Source: Hemicentrotus pulcherrimus (lineage: Eukaryota > Echinodermata > Echinoidea > Camarodonta > Strongylocentrotidae). Taken from it: a stretch of 14,117 bases of DNA. The notes beneath the pieces were generated by a model. That model saw only the letters and a list, made by a program, of their open reading frames with translations, was not told where the DNA came from and did not search any database. The DNA is taken from the NCBI GenBank assembly GCA_003118195.1, contig BEXV01000040.1:70564-84680 (forward strand). The letters run 5' to 3'. Shown here piece by piece: positions 9,236-14,117 of the stretch. The position numbers were made by a program, and so were the translations under genes. Position 1 is the first letter of the stretch, and each line of letters starts with the position of its first letter.

Positions 9236-9354
9236 TGCCAACCCTGTGTACAGTACATGTATGTCGTGGATGTTGAAATACATTAGCGTATTCCCTTGTT
9301 TTTGTTAATTTGTCTTTCATATCAGTCTACTATTCCCGACAAGTTACTCAGTAT

Positions 9355-9472
9355 TCCTCCATCTCTGTGTCTCCTCTCCTCATTCTCTCTTCCCCCTCCC
9401 TCTCTCCTCTCTCTCTCCCTCCCCCCCCTCTCTAGTCCCACTCTTTCTCTCTTTCTCTCTCTCTCTTTCTCC

Positions 9473-9521
<49 letters not shown>

Positions 9522-9525
9522 CCTC
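9355..9525. repeat. CT microsatellite ending in a CA tract
   Basis: CTCTCT/CCTCC/TTTCTC tract on the + strand from about 9355, passing into CACACACACACA at 9508-9521. The open frames on both strands are low-complexity artefacts. Confidence 0.95.
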
Positions 9526-9568
9526 TCATCCTCTTTTTATCTATTCTATTTTCATTTATTTTTTCTGT

Positions 9569-9660
9569 TATAATAATAATAATAATGACATTTATATAGC
9601 GCATGTATCCGCCAGGCTCTGACGCTCATGAGTCGTGGCGCTGTATTACATGTACTATCA
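9569..9660 (-). mobile_element. LINE/SINE 3' tail fragment
   Basis: Read on the minus strand, this short piece ends in GCGCTATATAAATGTC followed by five ATT units. That is the same tail as the SINE at 3089-3441. No tRNA head is present, so it is a severely 5'-truncated copy or a related element. Confidence 0.6.
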
Positions 9661-10370
9661 CAAACATCTAACTTTTTTAACTAGAATAAAGTACCGAGGT
9701 AAACTAAAACAACACATTTAATTCTTATCCATGTTCTCTCCACCTTTCAGTGTGTACAACACTTTTCCTTTCTTTTAAGGGCAATTTTACTATATTAAAA
9801 ATCTTTACTTTGATAAAAACCCACAGGAAATGCAACTCCAAATTTATATGATTTAATATGTTGAATGGTAGATTAAAGGATACCTGATTTGATTGATCGG
9901 AGCAAACCAGGCACACGTCAGGTCACCGTTGAACCATATTTATTCTGCAATTCAGGAAGTAGATTTGCATCCTAGCAACAACGATACACAATGAAGAACC
10001 ATATTCATGTTCATATACCGGGAATATCCAACTAGGCTACAAATTCTTTAATTGACACATGTACGTTTTTACTGTCTACATATGATCTTTCAGCTGTTTT
10101 TTTGTAATCATTTCAATTTTTTGTAATTATAAATGGTTTATGGTTAATTCTATAAAAAACATATACCTAGTTTTGTCAGTCTCTGAGTAAAGTCAAGCTC
10201 GTATGGATCTGCTTCCAGCATTAACCATAATGTACAGGGGACTGTACAATTTAAAATTAATATGGTCAATTTTAAGAAATATCTGTTTGATTTTATAGCT
10301 TATAATTGATTACCATTACCTATCATGCCTATACCTTTTCTATTGCACTTTTGTATATTTATCATGTCTT
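9661..10370. other. Non-coding, no gene recognised
   Basis: AT-rich. The small open frames are unlike any family I recognise. The right part (about 10180-10370) may be an eroded upstream portion of the LINE tail that follows. Confidence 0.45.
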
Positions 10371-10460
10371 TCATCTTTTGCACAAGCTGCGCCTTGAGCA
10401 TTTGATTGTCAAGTGGATTTGGCGCCTTAGAAATCTTATGTATTATTATATTATTATTAA
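10371..10460 (+). mobile_element. Degenerate LINE 3' end with ATT repeats
   Basis: TGCGCCTTGAGCATTTG, AGTGGATTTGGCGCC, TAGAAATCTTATG and then ATT/ATA repeats (10440-10459) form a decayed version of the GCGCTATATAAA + (ATT)n tail seen at 3089-3123 and 9569-9610, here on the + strand. The conserved order (GCGCCTTGAGC, spacer, GGCGC, ATT repeat) fits a CR1/L2-type LINE 3' untranslated region. No coding part is retained. Confidence 0.5.
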
Positions 10461-10585
10461 ATGTAAAATCTTTTGTATCTCCAGTCTTCCTCCAATTAAT
10501 TGTAACTTACTCTGCATTGAATAATTCTATAATTAACATAAAACCGAATGCAAGTTACTACTGATTGTAAAGACACATTTAAGTG

Positions 10586-10750
10586 AGGCGCGATGGCTCA
10601 GTGGTAGAGCATTGGTTTCATTACCCGGAGGTTTTGGGAGCGAAACCAAGTCAATGCGCTAGTGCCCTTTAAGGCATTACCGGTAATCCTCATTACCAAG
10701 TCCCTTGGGGAGGGCTTATAGCCATTCGTTCCCTGGTTGCTTACTTACAA
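10586..10750 (+). mobile_element. tRNA-derived SINE, second type
   Basis: The tRNA-like head GGCGCGATGGCTCAGTGG begins near 10587. The A box TGGCTCAGTGG is at 10594-10604 and GTAGAGCATTGGTTTC follows it. The B-box region (about 10636-10647) is damaged. The downstream body, with TAGTGCCCTTTAAGGC and CAGTCCCTTGG-like segments and GGTTGCTTACTTACAAG, differs from the 3089-3441 SINE. The copy ends without a clear simple-repeat tail. The body is similar in style to sea-urchin SINEs, by recollection only. Confidence 0.65.
10594..10604 (+). promoter_or_regulatory. Pol III A box in the second SINE
   Basis: TGGCTCAGTGG fits the tRNA A-box consensus. The paired B box downstream is degenerate, so transcription is doubtful. 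Confidence 0.6.
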
Positions 10751-11228
10751 GTATACACATACTTTCTTAGCAGTAGGGCAAAACAAACTAACCAATCTAC
10801 CATCCAACATTGAAGGAAATGTGATTTATTTGTGGGATACAATTGATTTTAACTCCAGATGTATATTGTAGGATGTGTTAGATGTAATGATGTCTAGGAC
10901 TCTAGGTGATGTCATACGAGAACACACGCACTGACCATTCCATTAGCTCCTGCTAACCCTATAGCTTGCAGGCACAAACCCTGGTCAGTCGTAGAGGAGA
11001 GTCTGCACTATAAGACTACCATAGGCCATGTACTATAGCTGCTCCTATATTGACACAACCAGAAGGTAGCTGGGCCAGGCTTCTATCAAGGGGCAATGAT
11101 TTTTTGATAAAGTGTCAAATGAGGGTCTGTGCTTGCAGACTATGCTCATAGAATGAACAATCTGATAGGGAAAAAAAATCATTTTGTAAGACAAAATTTG
11201 TTACTCTAATACCACCTTCTTTTTCATA
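10751..11228. other. Non-coding, with a weak inverted repeat
   Basis: No gene is recognised. TGCAGGCACAAACCC (10967-10981) and GGGTCTGTGCTTGCA (11123-11137) are inverted copies matching at 13 of 15 positions, and may mark a small eroded MITE. Confidence 0.35.
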
Positions 11229-11360
11229 TGGAGGTGCTGTGGTTAAGTGGTTCCCTTAATTGATTTTCAATCTAAAGGTTGACAAGGGCTCAAATCCCAG
11301 CTAGGCATTAATCCATGGTTACCACTCTCCACCCAGGTATACATACATGTACACACCCCC
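11229..11360 (+). mobile_element. 3'-truncated tRNA-derived SINE related to the 3089-3441 copy
   Basis: The head GGTGCTGTGGTTAAGTGG starts near 11233. The A box TGGTTAAGTGG is at 11240-11250 and the B box GGCTCAAATCC at 11287-11297. The body continues with ACTCTCCACCCAGGTATA, which matches TTCTCCACCCAGGTTATA in the minus-strand SINE at the corresponding place. The copy loses similarity after about 11350 and has no GCGCTATATAAA tail. It is diverged and almost certainly inactive. Confidence 0.7.
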
Positions 11361-11488
11361 GATGCTCTGTGTAGATCACTAGCGGTATATATTTTGCTGC
11401 TTAGCGTTGATCAGGATTGTGATGTTAAAGAGTGCCACGATTGTCATGCCATGACAGACATGATCACTATGCAAGTAGCCAATATTTA

Positions 11489-11635
11489 TATAATATTGGA
11501 TGGCTTTGAGTGTGATACAAGAATATATTGTTTCACCTATGACAATATTGAAAGAGTCAGAGACGAGTCCAATATTGTCATAGCGAGAGCAATTTATTTT
11601 CATATCACACAAAAACAATGCCATATAATATTATC
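11489..11635. repeat. Imperfect palindrome (MITE-like)
   Basis: The arms 11489-11559 and 11561-11635 are reverse complements at roughly three bases in four. The core is a perfect 14-base pair, CTATGACAATATTG (11537-11550) and CAATATTGTCATAG (11570-11583), around a 19-base loop. Because of this the + and - translations give similar peptides (YDNI...NIVI...IY on both strands), so both open frames are shadows of the palindrome. Further ATATTG/CAATAT inverted motifs continue to about 11790, so the element may be larger. Confidence 0.65.
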
Positions 11636-11894
11636 GTTATCAATATCAGGATGACTATGTAGCGAAATAACAAAATTTGACTTACCTCGGTAAATATGGC
11701 TTTTTTTGTGTGTGTGATATTGATATCAATAGAGTCCCCGGATGACTGAGCAATACAAAAACAATATTGGTCAGTCCTCCGGATACTACGCTAAAGATAT
11801 TGAAGACACTGATTTATTGTACCACTTGGAAGCCTTATATAGAAAATAATGTATTTATTACTGTTGTTTTCTTTCTCCTCTTTCATAATTCTAT
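11636..11894. other. Non-coding; inverted GTCC-GGATGACTGAGCAAT pair
   Basis: CCGGATGACTGAGCAATA (11738-11755) and TATTGGTCAGTCCTCCGG (11764-11781) form an imperfect inverted pair around a short spacer. A GATATTGATATC palindromic motif lies just to the left. This is probably the outer part of the palindromic element described above. Confidence 0.4.
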
Positions 11895-11896
11895 AG

Positions 11897-12015
11897 GCGG
11901 TAGACAACCAACCCATCAGATCACTTTGCAGCGACTCAAGGAGACTTAGGTAAACAACCATTCCACCCTTAGTACTACTCTTCCCTGGACCAAAGCCCAA
12001 TAATCATCCGTTACC
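11897..12015 (+). other. 5' untranslated part of the first coding exon
   Basis: A pyrimidine tract with CTATAG supplies a plausible acceptor (AG at 11895-11896), followed by about 119 bases with no in-frame ATG. An in-frame TAA at 12001-12003 shows that translation cannot start further upstream. Alternative acceptors (CACTTTGCAG at 11931, ACCCTTAG near 11972) are possible, so the exon start is uncertain. Confidence 0.45.
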
Positions 12016-12167
12016 ATGACGATCCTGTACAGCTGCATCGCTAGAGGGACCACCATCTTGGTGGAGGTGTCTAAGAGCTATGAGCACAACTTCCAACAAG
12101 TGGTTGGTTCCATGATGCAGAACCTAGCATCTCATGATAACTACAAGTCTGTATATACATCATCTGA
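12016..12167 (+). CDS. VAMP7-like: SNARE gene coding exon 1 (residues 1-50)
   Basis: Encodes the first part of the longin domain, including ARGTTIL, a strong VAMP7 signature. It ends after two bases of codon 51 (phase 2) at the donor CTGA|GTAAGT. Confidence 0.9.
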
Positions 12168-13891
12168 GTAAGTCTACCAACAACTCATATTGAATTTGTT
12201 AAAACTGTCCACAAGCTTCATTCATTGATCAGCAGTTAATCGGGTGCTTTGTATATGCCGATCGGGCAAGATAATCTTGTGCAATATTGGAACAAATTTT
12301 CCATAAAGTTGCACCTGTGCATTAATATGTCTCTGCCCACCAAAGGTTGTGCCAGAGGCATTATGTTTTCGCATTTTTCGTCTGTCCCTTCGGTATCGTG
12401 ATATCTAAGGAACCATCTACGTTATGAACTTCAAACTTGATGATAGTATGTATCATCGTAGGAAGACAATCTGAGTTGATATTGGAGTAAAGAGGTTTAA
12501 GGTCACAGAGGTCAACTTCTGAAATTGCAACTATTAGCCTTATTATTACCATGGTAACCAGAGATCCAATCTTCTTCCTTTCCAGCTATCTGTTCCATGT
12601 CGTCATCAAGGATCGCATCACGTACATGTGTGCCACCACGGTGGAGTTCAGGAAGCAGACAGCGTATGCTTTCGTCATGGAGATCATGACTAAGGTAGCT
12701 AACTGCAGTCTGGCTCAGAGAGTCCATCATGCAGGAGAGATGGAGCTGGATAGAGATTTCAGCTCAGTCCTCGGCCAGGAAATGGTAAGCATGCAGTGGG
12801 GATACAGTCAAATCTGTCTACAGCGACCGCCCAAGGGAAACACAAAAAGTGGTCTTTGTAGACAGGTTCCTTTAGTACATGTTTAAAAAAGAAACCATTT
12901 TCTAGGGAAACAAAAAATGTGCTTGTTGTAGGTGGTCTTTGTAGACAGGTGGTCACTAAAGCAGGTTTGACTGTAGTTAAAGTACTGTCACCTTAGCAAT
13001 ATAATAGAAGACAGTAAAGTAAAGTTTCAGTTGATTTCATTTCTCTTGTAGGACCACTTTTCTAATTTGAAAGGAGGTGGAAACGACAAGATCGCCGTTC
13101 TTCAGGATCAGGTGGATGAGGTGAAGGACATAATGACACAGAACATTGACAAGGTTCTAAGCAGAGGAGAGAAACTTGATGATCTTCTCGTCAAAACAGA
13201 AGACCTGGAAGCAAGCGTAAGTCATGATACTATTCTGTCTCGTTTACCCAGAGGAGCTTAAAGGCATTGTTTAACAATGTTAAATCTGAGATGCATTGCC
13301 CTAGGTGGTATCAATGTCTGTGATATAGTGAAATATTGAATCCCTAAACAAATTGAGCTTCAAAATGATCATGAAGTGCCTCAAAAAAGTAAAAATCTTT
13401 GAGTGACTGGTTTTACCATTCTCTAAAAACTGTTAGGGAAATGAATTTTTTAAATTTCCAATCATAAATATCTTGATAATCAGACAGGCGATGGCTTGTA
13501 AAAGTCAAGGGGTTCCTGTCTGAAGGGGTTTATAAATATGATTGCATCATAATGAGCTAAATCCAGGATTTTGTTTCAGAATCTGAGACAAAGTTACCCA
13601 ATCCCTTTTATACTGTTCTCCCTGAAGGCCTTGCAATCATATCATTATCCCAGCTTTAGCCAAGCTACATGTTAGTCAACTTTATTTTCATACTCTAATG
13701 GTAATATTCATCTTATTTTTTCTTCGTATTTTTCTTGTGATTAGGCGAGGACGTTTCAGAAGACGGCTGCGAAAGTCAGCAACAAGTTTTGGTGGCAGAA
13801 CACAAGAATGAAGATCCTACTCCTAGTCGTCGTCTTTGTCATTATCCTGGTCGTACTCCTGATTGGCCTGCACCTCGGCGGAGTAATCTAG
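12016..13891 (+). CDS. VAMP7-like: Longin-domain R-SNARE (VAMP7-like), four coding exons
   Basis: Joining 12016-12167, 12586-12784, 13052-13216 and 13745-13891 gives a 220-residue protein, the same length as human VAMP7. Residues 1-110 form a longin domain (MTILYSCIARGTTIL, YLFHVVIKDRITYMC, FSSVLGQ), which in this family autoinhibits the SNARE motif and binds trafficking partners. Residues 118-190 are an R-SNARE motif with the zero-layer arginine at 155 in VLSRGEKLDDLL. Residues 196-214 are a single hydrophobic anchor, leaving a 6-residue luminal tail. R-SNAREs pair with Q-SNAREs to fuse vesicles with endosomes, lysosomes or the plasma membrane. All introns are GT-AG. The start has an in-frame stop 15 bases upstream and ACC before ATG. 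The membrane-proximal KFWWQN is more like synaptobrevin/VAMP8 than human VAMP7, so strict orthology is not certain. No frame damage is seen. Confidence 0.93.
12168..12585 (+). other. Intron 1 of the coding region, with a dispersed repeat
   Basis: It runs from GTAAGT to TTTCCAG. From about 12339 to 12540 the sequence (GCCAGAGGCATTATGTTTTC, CGTCTGTCCC, TCGTGATATCTAAGGAACC, TTTAAGGTCACAGAGGTC) resembles a widespread repeat of marine invertebrates that carries a TCAAGGTCACAGTGACC-type tail. The family is recalled, not verified. Confidence 0.6.
12500..12514 (+). promoter_or_regulatory. AGGTCA direct repeat, spacing 3 (DR3)
   Basis: AGGTCA-cag-AGGTCA: two perfect nuclear-receptor half-sites with a 3-base spacer, the arrangement bound by VDR/RXR-type heterodimers. 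It lies in the intronic repeat, so it may be a coincidence of the repeat consensus. Confidence 0.3.
12586..12784 (+). CDS. VAMP7-like: SNARE gene coding exon 2 (residues 51-117)
   Basis: Begins after the acceptor TTTCCAG, completes codon 51 (Asp) and encodes the rest of the longin domain through FSSVLGQEM. It ends in phase 0 at ATG|GTAAGC. The frame also stays open into the flanking introns, but those extensions are not coding. Confidence 0.9.
12805..12973. mobile_element. TA-flanked MITE (Tc1/mariner-like) in intron 2
   Basis: The ends CAGTCAAATCTG (12805-12816) and CAGGTTTGACTG (12962-12973) are terminal inverted repeats with one difference, flanked on both sides by TA (12803-12804 and 12974-12975), the Tc1/mariner target. 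The 169-base interior repeats TGGTCTTTGTAGACAGGT twice (about 12851-12868 and 12933-12950). No transposase is encoded. It starts only 20 bases after the exon 2 splice donor without disturbing it. Confidence 0.75.
13052..13216 (+). CDS. VAMP7-like: SNARE gene coding exon 3 (residues 118-172)
   Basis: Acceptor TTCTCTTGTAG, phase 0 at both ends, 55 codons. It holds most of the SNARE helix, with VDEVKDIMTQNID and the arginine layer in LSRGEKLDDLLVKTEDL. It ends at AGC|GTAAGT. The large intron after it contains the second hairpin repeat. Confidence 0.93.
13456..13610 (+). repeat. Dispersed hairpin repeat, copy 2 of 2
   Basis: Same element as 6696-6853, here inside the last intron of the SNARE gene and in the sense direction. 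CAGACAGG (13481-13488) and CCTGTCTG (13515-13522) keep the hairpin stem, and the CAATCATA/TATGATTG pair outside is also kept. Copies differ mostly in the loop and just after the stem. Confidence 0.7.
13745..13891 (+). CDS. VAMP7-like: SNARE gene last coding exon (residues 173-220)
   Basis: Acceptor GTGATTAG, then ARTFQKTAAKVSNKFWWQN and the hydrophobic anchor ILLLVVVFVIILVVLLIGL, a short luminal end HLGGVI and the stop TAG at 13889-13891. The tail-anchored layout and basic RMK before the anchor are typical of R-SNAREs. Confidence 0.93.
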   Translation, partial: ARTFQKTAAKVSNKFWWQNTRMKILLLVVVFVIILVVLLIGLHLGGVI

Positions 13892-14117
13892 GGACTTTGC
13901 GTTCCCACCTGGAATCTCTCTCCTAGGACTTTGTGATGATGTAGAGACTGATCAGTGGAGATAATACCAAATATGTTAGAGTGACTATTTACATAGGATG
14001 CCATGGATTCTGAATTCTTGGACCTGTACCCCCTGATTTGTCAACTCGCGTGCAAGTAACAGCTAAAGGCAAATGATTCCCTGTCCAATCACCCCCCCCC
14101 CCCCCCCCCCCCCCTCT
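13892..14117 (+). other. 3' untranslated region, incomplete
   Basis: Sequence after the stop codon contains no AATAAA before the window ends, so the polyadenylation site is probably outside. It ends in a 23-base C run. Confidence 0.5.
14092..14114. repeat. Poly-C run of 23 bases
   Basis: Uninterrupted C tract near the end of the window, poly-G on the minus strand. Length in the assembly may be unreliable. Confidence 0.9.

Larger units (their letters stand above)
8057..9246. mobile_element. hAT-like non-autonomous DNA transposon
   Basis: The left terminus CAGGGTTGG (8057-8065) and right terminus CCAACCCTG (9238-9246) are perfect inverted repeats of 9 bases. They are flanked by 8-base near-identical direct repeats, TGTACAGA (8049-8056) and TGTACAGT (9247-9254). 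CAGGG-type termini plus an 8-base target duplication are characteristic of the hAT superfamily. Both ends carry arrays of short subterminal motifs: GGTAAATACCGG units on the left, and TATTTCCCAG (three copies), GGTAAATACCG and TTTCCCGG on the right. These resemble transposase-binding arrays of hAT elements. The 1190 bases encode no transposase, so the copy would depend on an enzyme from elsewhere. A second inverted-repeat element is nested inside (8384-8940). Confidence 0.85.

Noticed and set aside
8853..9258. Open frames inside the hAT-like element as a transposase remnant
   Set aside because: No hAT dimerisation or catalytic motifs; the frames cross CA-rich and subterminal repeats.
9296..9622. 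Open frames of 65-108 codons on both strands
   Set aside because: They translate the CT/CA tract.
10586..10660. A functional tRNA gene
   Set aside because: The A box is good but the B-box region is damaged and the acceptor arm does not close; it is a SINE head.
11379..11654. Overlapping + and - frames giving similar peptides
   Set aside because: The similarity comes from the palindromic DNA; neither is a gene.
12551..12886. 111-codon frame with an ATG in the intron before exon 2
   Set aside because: It contains the true exon, but the ends are intronic; the GT-AG boundaries and longin homology define 12586-12784.
1..14117. CRISPR arrays, bacterial operons or phage genes
   Set aside because: No spaced direct repeats and no prokaryotic gene layout; all context is animal nuclear DNA.

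Overview
The window is animal nuclear DNA: AT-rich, intron-containing, microsatellite-rich and full of small transposons. It most resembles a marine invertebrate deuterostome, probably an echinoderm such as a sea urchin. That placement is inferred from the repeat style (tRNA-derived SINEs, a GCGCTATATAAA-type 3' tail with ATT repeats, very frequent TACATGTA octamers) and is not proven. There are no bacterial-type operons, CRISPR arrays or rRNA genes.

The one host gene I can support is on the + strand at the right end: a longin-type R-SNARE (VAMP7-like). Four coding exons (12016-12167, 12586-12784, 13052-13216, 13745-13891) join in frame with GT-AG boundaries to give 220 residues: longin domain, SNARE motif with the zero-layer arginine, and a C-terminal membrane anchor. 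A CpG-rich stretch ending in an ideal splice donor (about 5580-5818) is a candidate non-coding first exon. If so, 5819-11896 is a 6 kb first intron filled with transposons.

The rest is mostly mobile or simple repeat. Positions 1-534 (minus) carry an intact but 5'-truncated reverse-transcriptase frame of a CR1/Jockey-type LINE that runs off the left edge. A tRNA-derived SINE lies at 3089-3441 (minus), with related or separate tRNA-headed copies at 10586-10750 and 11229-11360 (+). Pieces with the same LINE-like 3' tail lie at 9569-9660 and 10371-10460. Non-autonomous DNA transposons are at 5032-5420 (TIR AGGSCCGTTCACAC), 8057-9246 (hAT-like, 8-bp target duplication, with a long inverted-repeat element nested inside), 11489-11635 (palindrome) and 12805-12973 (TA-flanked, Tc1/mariner-like, in an intron of the SNARE gene). 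A hairpin-forming repeat of about 155 bp occurs twice in the same orientation, at 6696-6853 and 13456-13610. Long CT/CTG tracts occupy about 1965-2335 and 9355-9525.

I see no evidence of a wholly new gene system. The points most worth a second look are the nested hAT/palindrome structure with paired CTCF-like sites, the paired hairpin repeat, the shared LINE/SINE tail, the TACATGTA excess, and the synaptobrevin-like membrane-proximal region on a VAMP7-type longin SNARE.
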